Positions 1 through 9,199 of a DNA stretch of 64,000 bases are shown piece by piece. Numbering within the stretch: position 1 is the first letter of the stretch; every line of letters begins with the position of its first letter. A program made the position numbers and the translations under genes. This stretch comes from Pseudomonas phenolilytica. GTDB taxonomy: Bacteria > Pseudomonadota > Gammaproteobacteria > Pseudomonadales > Pseudomonadaceae. Below the pieces are notes generated by a model. That model was not told where the DNA came from, searched no databases, and was given only the letters and a program-made list of their open reading frames with translations. The stretch spans positions 636,001 to 700,000 of the forward strand of contig NZ_CP058908.1 in NCBI RefSeq assembly GCF_021432765.1, given 5' to 3'.

Positions 1-744
1 AGCGATCTCGCCGCCCTCGCCCTGCTCCAGATCGAGCACGGCGCTTTCCAGCACCTGCGGCAGCAGCTCGCCGCGACGCACCACCAGCAGCGCCTCCTTC
101 AAGCTCAGCGCCTTGATCACGCACGCCAGCGTACCGGCCGCCAGACGCAGTTGGCCTTGCCCGCGGCCGCCGGTTGCCGCGGCCGGCTTGCTCGCGGCTG
201 GCGCGGCGGCTGGCTGCAGCAGCGGAGAAGCGGCAATCGGCGCAGCGGCCGGCGCGGGACGCACCACCTCGGCCTTGCCACCGGTCAGCGCGGCCAGCGA
301 GTCGTTGGCCATCCCGGGCGACAGCGCGCGCACCGGCGCACTGGCGGCCAGCGCGTCGAGCTTGCCGGCGCGGCCGAGTGCCTTGCGCACCTTGCTGGTC
401 AGTTGCTCGTTGGTGAACGGCTTGCCGATGTAGTCCGAAACCCCGGCCTGGATCGCCTGCACGACGTTCTCCTTGTCGCCGCGGCTGGTCACCATGATGA
501 ACGGAGTGGTCTTCAGTGCCTCCTGCGCGCGGCACCAGGTGAGCAGCTCGAGGCCGGACATTTCCGGCATTTCCCAATCACAGAGGATCAGGTCGAAGCG
601 CTCGCGACCGAGCATCTGCTGCGCCTTGCGGCCGTTGACGGCCTCCTCGATGCCGATGCCGGGAAAGTGTCCGCGCAGCCCCTTCTTCACCAGATCGCGA
701 ATGAACGGCGCATCATCCACTATCAACACACTGACCTTGCTCAT
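1..744 (-). CDS. Receiver-domain response regulator (3' end outside window)
   Basis: The gene starts at the ATG whose complement is at 742-744 and runs off the left edge, so 248 codons are visible and the C-terminus is missing. The start is preceded by a strong Shine-Dalgarno (AGGAGGGG). The N-terminal ~120 residues are a CheY-like receiver: acidic pair VDDAPF at residues 9-14, phospho-acceptor Asp56 in LILCDWEMPEMSG, Thr/Ser in MVTSRG and the conserved Lys in YIGKPF. A roughly 60-residue Ala/Pro-rich linker follows, then the start of a second domain (LRLAAGTLACVIKALSLKEA) that I cannot assign; a PilZ-like or other output module is possible but not shown. Partner kinase not visible. The receiver call is secure, the output function is not. 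Confidence 0.9.
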   Translation of the reverse strand, partial: MSKVSVLIVDDAPFIRDLVKKGLRGHFPGIGIEEAVNGRKAQQMLGRERFDLILCDWEMPEMSGLELLTWCRAQEALKTTPFIMVTSRGDKENVVQAIQAGVSDYIGKPFTNEQLTSKVRKALGRAGKLDALAASAPVRALSPGMANDSLAALTGGKAEVVRPAPAAAPIAASPLLQPAAAPAASKPAAATGGRGQGQLRLAAGTLACVIKALSLKEALLVVRRGELLPQVLESAVLDLEQGEGGEIA

Positions 745-931
745 CCATCCCCTCCTGCGAATGCCGGCAAGCATAGCCGCAGCGTACCTACCAACAAAAG
801 CACGGCGTCCTTCGCCGCACCTGTCCGTTGCGCCGGATCAGCGAGCGAGGCACCGCGATTGACGCAGCGCACCGCGGGACAGCGCCCGCCGGGCGCGGCA
901 TACTCGGGCTTTCCGTCACCGCGAGGCCAGC

Positions 932-1729
932 ATGGTTCAGCACATTCTCGTCGCCCACGATCTCAGCCCCGAAGCCGACCTCGCCCTGCGCCGCGCCGCG
1001 CAGCTGGCGCAGCAGAGCGGTGCCCGGCTGAGCCTGCTGCATGTGCTCGACAGTCGGGGCGAGCCGCAGGACGAAGCCCTCGTGCGCGCCGATCTGCAGG
1101 CGCGCCTGCAAGCCAATGGCGCGGCGACGGCGCAACTGTGGCTGCGACACGGCCAGCCGGTGGAAGAGGTACTGACCCAGGCACAGGGGTTGGAAGCCGA
1201 CCTGCTGGTCCTGGGCCGCCACCATCGCCACTCCAGCCTGGGCTTCGCCGGCACCACGCTGGAACGCATCCTGCTGGCCAGCCCGGCGCCGCTGCTGCTG
1301 GCAGCCCATCCGGCAGTCGAGCCGTACAGTTGCGCGCTCGCCGCGCTGGACTTCTCACCCTGCGCCAACCGCGCGCTGCAGATCGCCTGGCGACTGCTGC
1401 CGGCCAGCGGCGAGCTGCACGCCCTGCATATCCACGAAGTGGCCGAGATTCACGGTGCGGATGCCGATGCGCTGGCGCTGGAGCACGAACTGTTCGAGCA
1501 ACTGGTCGAGGATGTTCAGGCCACGCTGCCGGACAGCGGCGCCACGCTGAGCTACAGCCTGCATCAGGGCGAGCGCAACAACTGCCTGGAGGCGGCACTG
1601 GACGAACTGCATCCGCAGTTGCTGGCGCTGGGCGGGCACAGTCGCGGCGAACTCAGCAGCGCCCTGCTCGGCAGCCTGACGCGGCAGTTCCTCGACCAAC
1701 CGCCGTGCGACGTGCTGGTGGCGCGCTAG
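932..1729 (+). CDS. Universal stress protein with two Usp domains
   Basis: A 265-residue cytoplasmic protein made of two Usp folds in tandem (about residues 1-135 and 140-265), the UspE-type architecture. Domain 1 begins MVQHILVAHDLSPEAD and carries the nucleotide-binding glycine pattern LGRHHRHSSLGFAGTTLERI; domain 2 ends with LGGHSRGELSSALLG. Usp proteins bind ATP/AMP and promote survival under stress; a specific role cannot be read from sequence. The gene is divergent from the response regulator (187 bp apart) and converges on the parA-like gene, with stop codons overlapping in a CTAG. Confidence 0.9.
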   Translation: MVQHILVAHDLSPEADLALRRAAQLAQQSGARLSLLHVLDSRGEPQDEALVRADLQARLQANGAATAQLWLRHGQPVEEVLTQAQGLEADLLVLGRHHRHSSLGFAGTTLERILLASPAPLLLAAHPAVEPYSCALAALDFSPCANRALQIAWRLLPASGELHALHIHEVAEIHGADADALALEHELFEQLVEDVQATLPDSGATLSYSLHQGERNNCLEAALDELHPQLLALGGHSRGELSSALLGSLTRQFLDQPPCDVLVAR

Positions 1730-2493
1730 CTTTCGATCAGATCATGCAGCTCGACGAACTGCAGGCTCAGCTTGTGCCGCGGGTCGAAGTGGATCAGCGG
1801 CATGCACGCCTGGTGCGATTCGCGCATGCGCACCGAACTCATCAGGTTGACCGGTAGCACCGGCAGGCCCTCCTCCAGCAGCTCGGCGATCATCTGCTGC
1901 GGCAGCGCGGCACGCGGCTGGAACTGATTGACCACGATGCCTTCGACCTCCAGCGCCTCGTTGTGGTCCTCACGCAGGTCTTCGATCTCATCCAGCAGGC
2001 CGTACAGCGCCTGGCGCGAGAAACTGTCGCAGTCGAAGGGAATCAGGCAGCGGTCGGCGGCGATCAGCGCCGAAACGGTGTAGAAGTTCAGGGCCGGCGG
2101 CGTATCGAGATAAATCCGCTCGTAGTCGTCGGCGAGGTTGTCGAGCAGTTTGCGCAGCTTGTTGATCTTGTGCTTGGCCTCCAGCTTAGGTTGCAGGTCG
2201 GCCAGCTCGGCGGTCGCGGTGATCAGGTGCAAGTTGTCGAACGGCGTTTCGAAGATGGGCGGTCGCGCCTTCTTGCCGGCCGGGCCGCTGGCCAGCACCT
2301 GCTTGAAGAAATCGGCGATCCCGGTCGGCACGTCCTCGCCCGTCAGGCCCGTCAGGTAGTGCGTCGAATTGCCCTGTGCATCGAGATCCACCAGCAGCGT
2401 GCGATAACCCTGGGCCGCGCTCACCGCCGCCAGATTGCAGGCGATGCTGGATTTGCCGACGCCGCCTTTCTGATTGAACACCACCCTGCGCAT
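1726..2493 (-). CDS. Orphan ParA-family ATPase
   Basis: A 255-residue MinD/ParA-type P-loop ATPase. The deviant Walker A motif KGGVGKSS lies at residues 9-16 with signature Lys9 and Lys14; DLDAQGN at 36-42 is the Walker A' region and IYLDTPPALN the Walker B. Such proteins dimerise on ATP and bind DNA non-specifically to position cargo (chromosome, plasmid, chemoreceptors, cellulose synthase). No parB, parS-like site or obvious cargo gene lies beside it; only a Usp gene and a response regulator are close, so the cargo is unknown. The start is supported by the upstream GGGAGG. Its last codons overlap the end of the convergent usp gene. Confidence 0.9.
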   Translation of the reverse strand: MRRVVFNQKGGVGKSSIACNLAAVSAAQGYRTLLVDLDAQGNSTHYLTGLTGEDVPTGIADFFKQVLASGPAGKKARPPIFETPFDNLHLITATAELADLQPKLEAKHKINKLRKLLDNLADDYERIYLDTPPALNFYTVSALIAADRCLIPFDCDSFSRQALYGLLDEIEDLREDHNEALEVEGIVVNQFQPRAALPQQMIAELLEEGLPVLPVNLMSSVRMRESHQACMPLIHFDPRHKLSLQFVELHDLIES

Positions 2494-2929
2494 GTCGCAC
2501 CTCCCTAACCTGACCGGTCGAGTCTATACGGCAAAGATGACAAACAGATGAGCGTTCGGAAAAAACCCTAGCCGGTGGCGGCGCGATACGCGCCACACGT
2601 CCTGCCCGGTTGCGCCCGTGCGTTCCCCTGCTACGGTTAGCTCTACCGAATAAGAACAACAAGGGATCGCCGATGCGCCTCGTCAGGGCCGGCACCGCCA
2701 CCCCCTGCGCAGCGTCGCGAATGCCGACGCGCCGCACCGACGCGCCGCCTCCGAGCGAGCGCTGCCGCGCTATTACGTCACCCACCCGTTCCAGGCTGCG
2801 CCCCAATCGCGCCGTCCTCCATGGACCTGCGCGGCCGCCGCTGGGCACCCGTCCGCTTGCCGCTTCGATTCTCTTCCCTGCCGGGCCAGTGAACCACTGC
2901 GCCGCGGCTCCGCACGTAAGGAGACCTGC
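2494..2929. other. Intergenic region upstream of the ABC importer operon
   Basis: 436 bases between the divergent parA-like gene and the substrate-binding protein gene. It should hold both promoters, but I see no convincing -35/-10 pair. A small dyad CGGT-N7-ACCG lies at 2634-2648, followed by an A-rich stretch (2649-2664). An open frame from 2672 to 2933 ends in an ATGA overlap with the next gene, but its Arg/Pro/Ala-rich translation looks non-coding. Confidence 0.5.
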
Positions 2930-4138
2930 ATGAGACTTTCCGCCATCGCAACAGCAACCCTCGCGGCCGCACTCGCCACCCCGGCATCCGCCGCCGAGAT
3001 TTCCGACGGCAAGGTGAAGATCGGCATCCTCAACGACCAGTCGGGGGTGTATGCCGACTTCGGCGGCAAATGGTCGTACGAGGCGGCGAAGATGGCCGCC
3101 GAGGACTTCGGCGGCAAGGTGCAGGGCATGCCGATCGAGATCGTCACCGCCGACCACCAGAACAAGCCGGACATCGCCTCCAACATCGCGCGACAGTGGT
3201 ACGACCGCGAGCAGGTGGACGCGATCATGGAGCTGACCACCTCCTCCGTGGCGCTGGCGGTGCAGGGCATTTCCAAGAGCAAGAAGAAGATCAACCTGGT
3301 CACCGGCGCCGCCACCACCGAGCTGACCGGCAAGCAGTGCTCGCCCTACGGCTTCCACTGGGCCTACGACACCCATGCGCTGGCGGTCGGCACCGGCGGC
3401 GCGCTGGTGTCCCAGGGCGGCGACAGCTGGTACTTCCTCACCGCCGACTACGCCTTCGGCTACTCGTTGGAGGAGCAGACCGCCAAGTTCGTCAAATCCA
3501 AGGGCGGCGAGGTCAAGGGCGCAGTGCGCCACCCGCTGGCCACCACAGATTATTCGTCCTTCCTGCTGCAGGCGCAGTCGTCCGGCGCCAAGGTCATCGG
3601 TCTGGCCAACGCCGGCCTGGATACCGCCAACAGCATCAAGCAGGCCGCGGAGTTCGGCATCGTCGCCGGCGGCCAGCGCCTCGCCGCGCTGCTGTTCACC
3701 CTCGCCGAGGTACACGGCCTGGGCCTCGACGCCGCGCAGGGGCTGACCCTTACCGAGAGCTTCTACTGGGACCGTGACGACCAATCCCGCGAGTTCGGCG
3801 AGCGCTTCTTCAAGCGCACCGGGCGCATGCCCAACATGATCCATGCCGGCACCTACTCCGGGGTCATGCAGTATCTCAAGGCGATCGACAAGGTCGGCAG
3901 CGACGCCACCGAGCCGGTGGCCAAGGCGATGCACGAGATGCCGGTCGACGACGTCTTCGCACGCAACGCCAAGGTCGGCGCCAACGGCCGGCTGATCAGC
4001 GACGTCTACCTGATGGAGGTGAAAAAGCCGGAGGAAAGCAAGCGCGACTGGGACTATTACAAGGTGCTGGCCACCGTGCCGGGCGACGAGGCCTACCTCA
4101 AGCCGGCCGACAGCGGCTGCGAGCTGGTCGGGCAATGA
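2930..4138 (+). CDS. ABC importer substrate-binding protein, Liv/HAAT type
   Basis: A 402-residue periplasmic binding protein of the branched-chain amino acid/amide family (Peripla_BP_6). A Sec signal peptide spans about residues 1-21 (MRLSAIATATLAAALATPAS then AAE). The mature protein opens with DGKVKIGILNDQSGVYADFG, the usual start of LivJ/LivK-like lobe I. It begins an operon with two ATPases and two permeases, joined by 1-8 base overlaps. The ligand cannot be read from sequence: the family also includes binding proteins for amides, urea, aromatic acids and short organic acids, and no catabolic gene is adjacent. The start is set by GGAG eight bases upstream. Confidence 0.92.
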   Translation: MRLSAIATATLAAALATPASAAEISDGKVKIGILNDQSGVYADFGGKWSYEAAKMAAEDFGGKVQGMPIEIVTADHQNKPDIASNIARQWYDREQVDAIMELTTSSVALAVQGISKSKKKINLVTGAATTELTGKQCSPYGFHWAYDTHALAVGTGGALVSQGGDSWYFLTADYAFGYSLEEQTAKFVKSKGGEVKGAVRHPLATTDYSSFLLQAQSSGAKVIGLANAGLDTANSIKQAAEFGIVAGGQRLAALLFTLAEVHGLGLDAAQGLTLTESFYWDRDDQSREFGERFFKRTGRMPNMIHAGTYSGVMQYLKAIDKVGSDATEPVAKAMHEMPVDDVFARNAKVGANGRLISDVYLMEVKKPEESKRDWDYYKVLATVPGDEAYLKPADSGCELVGQ

Positions 4139-4932
4139 GCGCAGCGGCGGCACGGCCAGAGGCGCCCGCGACGCCGCAAGCGCATCCGGTGCTGCTTGCG
4201 GCGCGTGGCCTACGCAAGGAGTTCGGCGGCTTTGTCGCGGTCAACAACGTCGACCTCGACGTGCGCCATGCGCGGGTGCATGCGCTGATCGGCCCCAACG
4301 GCGCAGGCAAGACCACGGTGTTCAACCTGCTGACCAAGTTCCTGCAGCCCACCGCCGGCAGCATCCATCTGCTCGATCAGGACATCACCCGCACCGATCC
4401 GGCCAAGGTGGCGCGCATGGGGCTGGTGCGCTCGTTCCAGATCTCCGCGGTGTTCCCGCACCTCTCGGTGCTGGACAACGTGCGCGTGGCGTTGCAGCGC
4501 CCAAACGGGCTGGCCAGCCAGTGCTGGCTGCCGCTGCGCTCGCTCAACCGGCTCAACGGCCGCGCCATGCAGCTGCTCGAATCCGTGGGACTGGCTGACC
4601 GCCGTCACGAGCCGGCGGCCGATCTGTCCTACGGGCGCAAGCGCGTGCTGGAGCTGGCCACCACGCTGGCGCTGGAGCCCAAGGTGCTGCTGCTCGACGA
4701 GCCGCTGGCCGGCATGGGCCACGAGGATGTGCACGTGGTGGCCGACATCATCCGCGAGGTGGCCACCGAGCGCGCGGTGCTGATGGTCGAGCACAACCTC
4801 AAGGTGGTTGCCGATCTCTGCCATCAGGTGACCGTGCTGCAACGCGGCGAAATTCTCACCTCCGGCGATTACCGCAGCGTCAGTCAGGACGAGCGCGTGC
4901 GGGTGGCCTACATGGGGACCGAAGATGACTGA
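4135..4932 (+). CDS. ABC importer ATP-binding protein, LivG type
   Basis: A 265-residue ATPase subunit. Walker A GPNGAGKTT lies at residues 53-61, the signature is a variant LSYGRKRVLEL and Walker B is VLLLDEPLAGM, followed by the switch His in LMVEHNLKVV. The first ~18 residues are a non-conserved Ala/Pro-rich extension. It overlaps the binding-protein gene by four bases (ATGA) and the next ATPase gene by eight, so the subunits are translationally coupled. It works as one half of the ATPase pair that drives the LivH/LivM-like permeases. Confidence 0.93.
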   Translation: MSAAAARPEAPATPQAHPVLLAARGLRKEFGGFVAVNNVDLDVRHARVHALIGPNGAGKTTVFNLLTKFLQPTAGSIHLLDQDITRTDPAKVARMGLVRSFQISAVFPHLSVLDNVRVALQRPNGLASQCWLPLRSLNRLNGRAMQLLESVGLADRRHEPAADLSYGRKRVLELATTLALEPKVLLLDEPLAGMGHEDVHVVADIIREVATERAVLMVEHNLKVVADLCHQVTVLQRGEILTSGDYRSVSQDERVRVAYMGTEDD

Positions 4933-5629
4933 AGCGCTGCTCAGCGTGCGCGATCTCAACGCCTGGTATGGCGAGAGCCATGCGCTGCACGGCATCGACC
5001 TGGACGTGCAGCAGGGCGAAACCGTGACCCTGCTCGGGCGCAACGGTGTGGGCAAGACCACCGCGCTGCGCGCCATCGTCGGCATTATCCGCAAGCGCAG
5101 CGGCAGCATCCGCTTCGACGGCAAGGACATGCTGCACGTGCCGCTGCATCGCACCGCGCGCCACGGCATCGGCTACGTGCCGGAGGAGCGCGGCATCTTT
5201 TCCACGCTGACGGTGGAGGAGAACCTCACCCTGCCGCCGGTGATCGCCAAGGGCGGCATGACGCTGGCGGAGATCTACCAGTTGTTCCCCAACCTCGAGG
5301 AGCGCCGCAAGAGCCCCGGCACCAAGCTCTCCGGCGGTGAGCAACAGATGCTGGCGATGGCGCGCATCCTGCGCACCGGCGCGCGCCTGTTGCTGCTCGA
5401 CGAGCCCACCGAAGGCCTGGCGCCGGTGATTGTCCAGCGCATCGGCGAGGTGCTGCAGACGCTCAAGCAGCGCGGCATGACCATCCTGCTGGTGGAACAG
5501 AATTTTCGCTTCGCCAGCAAGGTCGCCGATCGCTTCTACGTGGTCGACCACGGCACGGTGATCGACCGCTTCGCCGTCGCCGAACTGCCCGGCCGCATGG
5601 CGACGCTCAACGACGCCCTGGGGGTCTGA
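4925..5629 (+). CDS. ABC importer ATP-binding protein, LivF type
   Basis: A 234-residue ATPase, the usual LivF length. Walker A is GRNGVGKTT, the signature LSGGEQQMLAMARIL and Walker B LLLLDEPTEGLAP, with the LivF-typical YVPEERGIFSTLTVEENL segment in between. It pairs with the upstream LivG-like ATPase on the cytoplasmic face of the importer. It starts inside the end of the previous gene (eight-base overlap) and its TGA stop shares a base with the next ATG. Confidence 0.93.
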   Translation: MTEALLSVRDLNAWYGESHALHGIDLDVQQGETVTLLGRNGVGKTTALRAIVGIIRKRSGSIRFDGKDMLHVPLHRTARHGIGYVPEERGIFSTLTVEENLTLPPVIAKGGMTLAEIYQLFPNLEERRKSPGTKLSGGEQQMLAMARILRTGARLLLLDEPTEGLAPVIVQRIGEVLQTLKQRGMTILLVEQNFRFASKVADRFYVVDHGTVIDRFAVAELPGRMATLNDALGV

Positions 5630-6519
5630 TGACGACGATCTTCGATGTACCGATCCAGGCGTTTCTCGGCCAGCTGCTGATCGGCCTGATCAACGGTTCG
5701 TTCTACGCCATGCTCAGCCTCGGCCTGGCGATCATCTTCGGCATGCTGAAGATCATCAACTTCGCCCACGGCGCGCAGTACATGATCGGCGCCTTCGCCG
5801 GCTACCTGCTGTTGGCCACGTTGGGTATCGGCTACTGGCCGGCATTGATCCTCGCGCCGCTGATCGTCGGCCTGGGCAGCGCGCTGGTCGAGCGGCTGGC
5901 ACTGTCGCGGCTATACAACCTCGATCACCTCTACGGGCTGCTGTTCACCTTCGGCCTGGCGCTGGCGCTGGAAGGCGCGTTCCGCTATTTCTACGGCTCG
6001 TCCGGGCAACCCTATGCGGTGCCGAAGGAGCTGGCCGGCGGCTACAACCTGGGCTTCATGTTCCTGCCCAAGTACCGCGCCTGGGTGGTGCTGGCATCCT
6101 TGGTGATCTGCATCGCCAGCTGGCTGCTGATCGAGAAAACCAAGCTGGGCGCCTACCTGCGCGCGGCCACGGAGAACCCCACGCTGGTGCGCACCTTCGG
6201 CATCAACGTGCCGCTGCTGCTGACCTTCACCTATGGCATGGGCGCGGCGCTGGCCGGCCTCGCGGGCATGCTCGCCGCGCCGATCTACCAGGTCAGCCCG
6301 CTGATGGGCTCGAACCTGATCATCGTGGTGTTCGCCGTGGTGGTGGTCGGCGGCATGGGCTCGATCCTCGGCGCGATCCTTACCGGCTACATGCTCGGCA
6401 TCCTCGAGGGGCTGACCAAGGTGTTCTACCCCGAAGCCTCCAACATCGTGATCTTCGTGATCATGGCGATCGTACTGCTGGTCCGCCCCGCCGGCCTGAT
6501 GGGGAGGGACGCCGGATGA
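5629..6519 (+). CDS. ABC importer permease, LivH type
   Basis: A 296-residue inner-membrane permease of the BPD_transp_2 family with about eight hydrophobic segments. The LivH hallmark LSLGLAIIFGMLKIINFAHG is near residues 26-45 and GMGSILGAILTGYMLGILEG near 240. It forms the translocation path with the LivM-like protein encoded next, which it overlaps by four bases (ATGA). Confidence 0.93.
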   Translation: MTTIFDVPIQAFLGQLLIGLINGSFYAMLSLGLAIIFGMLKIINFAHGAQYMIGAFAGYLLLATLGIGYWPALILAPLIVGLGSALVERLALSRLYNLDHLYGLLFTFGLALALEGAFRYFYGSSGQPYAVPKELAGGYNLGFMFLPKYRAWVVLASLVICIASWLLIEKTKLGAYLRAATENPTLVRTFGINVPLLLTFTYGMGAALAGLAGMLAAPIYQVSPLMGSNLIIVVFAVVVVGGMGSILGAILTGYMLGILEGLTKVFYPEASNIVIFVIMAIVLLVRPAGLMGRDAG

Positions 6520-7502
6520 ACAGTCAAACCCGCATCGTCACGACCAAGCGCCCGGCGCTGCGTCTGGAAACCCTGCTGATCGGCGTCGGGGTGCTGGCGC
6601 TGGTGCTGGCGCCGTTCTATTTCTATCCGATCTTCATCATGAAGGTGCTGTGCTTCGCGCTGTTCGCCTGCGCCTTCAACCTGCTGCTCGGCTATACCGG
6701 CATCCTCTCGTTCGGGCACGCGGCGTTCTTCGGCGGCGGAGCGTATTTCACCGCTCATGCGGTGAAGGAGTGGGGGCTGACGCCGGAACTGGGCATCCTG
6801 GTCGGCGTTGCTGGCGCCGCGCTGCTCGGGCTGGTGATCGGCTTCCTGGCGATTCGCCGCCAGGGCATCTACTCGACGATGATCACCCTGGCGCTGTCGC
6901 AGATGTTCTTCTTCTTCTGCCTGCAGGCGCCGTTCACCCACGGCGAGGACGGCATCCAGAACATCCCCCGCGGCCGGCTGTTCGGCCTGCTCGATCTCGC
7001 CGAGCCGCTGTACATGTACTTCTTCGTGCTGACGGTGTTCCTCGCCGGCCTGCTGGTGATCTGGCGGGTGATCCACTCGCCGTACGGCATGATCCTGCGC
7101 TCGATCCGCGAGAACGAGAACCGCGCGATCTCGCTCGGCTACTCGGTGGCGCGCTACAAGCTCGGCGCGTTCGTCATGTCGGCGGCGCTGGCGGGGCTGG
7201 CCGGCGGGCTCAAGGCGCTGGTGTTCCAGTTCGCCACGCTCACCGACGTCAGCTGGCAGATGTCCGGCGAGGTGGTGCTGATGACCCTGCTCGGCGGCAT
7301 CGGCACGCTGATCGGCCCGGCATTCGGCGCGGCGCTGGTCACGGGGCTGGGCAACTACTTCGCCACGTCGGAGCTGCCGGTGACGCTGGTCACCGGGGTC
7401 ATCTTCATGATCTGCGTGCTGGTGTTCCGCCGCGGCATGATCGGCGAGTTCTATGCCTCGCGCTTCGGCCGCCGGCTAACCCGGCGCGACGACGAGGACT
7501 GA
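6516..7502 (+). CDS. ABC importer permease, LivM type
   Basis: A 328-residue inner-membrane permease, the last gene of the importer operon. Family features are NLLLGYTGILSFGHAAFFGG near residue 47, the loop RSIRENENRAISLGY (the EAA-like contact with the ATPase) and LLGGIGTLIGPAFGAALV. The operon order is binding protein, two ATPases, two permeases. It is followed after 17 bases by the convergent thyA, and I see no clear hairpin terminator between them. Confidence 0.93.
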   Translation: MNSQTRIVTTKRPALRLETLLIGVGVLALVLAPFYFYPIFIMKVLCFALFACAFNLLLGYTGILSFGHAAFFGGGAYFTAHAVKEWGLTPELGILVGVAGAALLGLVIGFLAIRRQGIYSTMITLALSQMFFFFCLQAPFTHGEDGIQNIPRGRLFGLLDLAEPLYMYFFVLTVFLAGLLVIWRVIHSPYGMILRSIRENENRAISLGYSVARYKLGAFVMSAALAGLAGGLKALVFQFATLTDVSWQMSGEVVLMTLLGGIGTLIGPAFGAALVTGLGNYFATSELPVTLVTGVIFMICVLVFRRGMIGEFYASRFGRRLTRRDDED

Positions 7503-7519
7503 GGCGTCCGCCACGCACG

Positions 7520-8314
7520 TCAGACGGCGACTGGCGCCTTGATGTGCGGATGGCTCTGGTAGCCGACCAGCTCGAAATCCTCGAAGCGGAAGGCGAACAG
7601 GTCCTGCACGGCGGGGTTGAGCTTCATCGTCGGCAACGGCAGCGGCTCGCGCGACAGCTGCAGGTCGGCCTGCTCCAGATGGTTGACGTAGAGGTGGCAG
7701 TCGCCGCCGCTCCAGATGAACTCGCCGGGCTGCAGACCACAGACCTGGGCGATCATCAGCGTCAGCAGCGCGTAGCTGGCGATGTTGAAGGGCACGCCGA
7801 GGAAGATGTCAGCCGAGCGCTGGTACAGCTGGCAGCTCAACTTGCCGTCGGCGACGTAGAACTGGAACAGCGCATGACAGGGCGGCAGCGCGGCCTGCTC
7901 GACCAGGGCCGGGTTCCAGGCCGAGACGATCAGCCGGCGCGAATCCGGATTCTTTTTGATCATCTGCAGCAGGTTGGCGATCTGGTCGACCGACTCGCCG
8001 TTCGGCCCCGGCCAGCTGCGCCACTGATAACCGTAGACCGGGCCGAGGTCGCCGTTCTCGTCGGCCCACTCGTCCCAGATCGATACGCCGTTTTCCTTCA
8101 GGTAGCCGATGTTGGTGTCGCCCTTCAGGAACCACAGCAGTTCGTGAATGATCGAGCGCAGGTGGCACTTCTTGGTGGTCACCAGCGGGAAGCCGTCGGC
8201 CAGGTTGAAACGCATCTGGTAGCCGAACACCGAATAGGTGCCGGTGCCGGTGCGGTCGCTCTTGAAGGTGCCGTGCTCGCGCACGTGGCGCATGAGGTCG
8301 AGGTACTGTTTCAT
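7520..8314 (-). CDS. thyA: Thymidylate synthase
   Basis: 264 residues, the same length as E. coli ThyA. It methylates dUMP to dTMP with 5,10-methylene-tetrahydrofolate as donor and reductant. Conserved features are the dUMP phosphate-binding segment [14 protein letters not shown], the catalytic Cys in [12 protein letters not shown] (about residue 146), [19 protein letters not shown] and the C-terminal [10 protein letters not shown]. It lies downstream of lgt on the same strand, a pairing common in gammaproteobacteria. Confidence 0.98.
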   Translation of the reverse strand: MKQYLDLMRHVREHGTFKSDRTGTGTYSVFGYQMRFNLADGFPLVTTKKCHLRSIIHELLWFLKGDTNIGYLKENGVSIWDEWADENGDLGPVYGYQWRSWPGPNGESVDQIANLLQMIKKNPDSRRLIVSAWNPALVEQAALPPCHALFQFYVADGKLSCQLYQRSADIFLGVPFNIASYALLTLMIAQVCGLQPGEFIWSGGDCHLYVNHLEQADLQLSREPLPLPTMKLNPAVQDLFAFRFEDFELVGYQSHPHIKAPVAV

Positions 8315-8389
8315 CGCGGGCTCGGAACTGGAAAAAGGGGCAATGGTAAGAGGCCCCGCCGCGCTTGTCGCGCCGGCGGAGCCGGACGG

Positions 8390-9190
8390 TCAGGCGATGG
8401 CCTTGCGCGGGTTGTGCTTGTAGGCCCAGGCAATCATGCCGACGCCCAGCAGAATCATCGGCACGCAGAGCACCTGCCCCATCGTCAGCCAGCCGAAGGC
8501 CAGGTAGCCGAGCTGCGCATCCGGCACGCGGACGAACTCGACGATGAAACGGAAGATGCCGTAGCACACCGCGAACAGGCCGGACACCGCCATGGTCGGG
8601 CGCGGCTTGCGCGAGTAGATCCAGAGGATGACGAACAGCGCCACGCCCTCCAGGGCGAACTGGTAGAGCTGCGACGGATGCCGCGCCAGCTGTTGCGGAT
8701 CGGTCGGGAAGACCATCGCCCAGGGCACGTCGGTCGCCTTGCCCCACAGCTCGGCGTTGATGAAGTTGCCGATGCGCCCGGCGCCCAGGCCGATCGGCAC
8801 CAGCGGCGCGATGAAGTCCATCAGCTCGAAGAAGCTCTTGCCGTTGCGCCGGGCGAAGATCCAGGTGCACAGCAGCACGCCGAGCAACCCGCCGTGGAAC
8901 GACATGCCGCCCTTCCATACTTGCAGAATCAGGCTTGGCTGATTGAGGTAAGCGGCCAGGTCGTAGAACAGCACATAACCCAGGCGGCCACCGACGATCA
9001 CCCCCATCGCCACCCAGAACACCAGGTCGGAAAGCTTGTCCTTCGGCCACTCGGGGGCGAAGCGCGCGACGCGCCCGGAGGCCAGCCACCAGGCGCCGCC
9101 GATGCCGATCAGATACATCAGCCCGTACCAGTGAATCTGCAACGGGCCGATGGCAACCGCCACCGGATCAATCTGCGGGTAAGCCAGCAT
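8390..9190 (-). CDS. lgt: Prolipoprotein diacylglyceryl transferase
   Basis: A 266-residue inner-membrane enzyme with about seven membrane spans. It transfers diacylglyceryl from phosphatidylglycerol to the lipobox Cys of prolipoproteins, the first step of lipoprotein maturation. The Lgt signature [13 protein letters not shown] is intact, as are [10 protein letters not shown] near the N-terminus and [11 protein letters not shown]. It sits nine bases downstream of the TauE/SafE-like gene and 75 bases upstream of thyA, all on the minus strand. Confidence 0.97.
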   Translation of the reverse strand: MLAYPQIDPVAVAIGPLQIHWYGLMYLIGIGGAWWLASGRVARFAPEWPKDKLSDLVFWVAMGVIVGGRLGYVLFYDLAAYLNQPSLILQVWKGGMSFHGGLLGVLLCTWIFARRNGKSFFELMDFIAPLVPIGLGAGRIGNFINAELWGKATDVPWAMVFPTDPQQLARHPSQLYQFALEGVALFVILWIYSRKPRPTMAVSGLFAVCYGIFRFIVEFVRVPDAQLGYLAFGWLTMGQVLCVPMILLGVGMIAWAYKHNPRKAIA

Positions 9191-9199
9191 GGTGATTCC

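Noticed and set aside
2672..2933. Open frame ending in an ATGA overlap with the substrate-binding protein gene
   Set aside because: The overlap is tempting, but the product is dominated by Arg, Pro and Ala, has no ribosome site worth the name, and the next gene has its own strong Shine-Dalgarno.
2186..4153. 655-codon minus-strand frame over the parA and binding-protein genes
   Set aside because: Antisense shadow of a signal-peptide-bearing ABC binding protein; no recognisable fold.
8315..8389. GC-rich hairpin between lgt and thyA as a terminator
   Set aside because: The arms pair only with a bulge and no U-tract follows directly, so lgt and thyA may well be co-transcribed.
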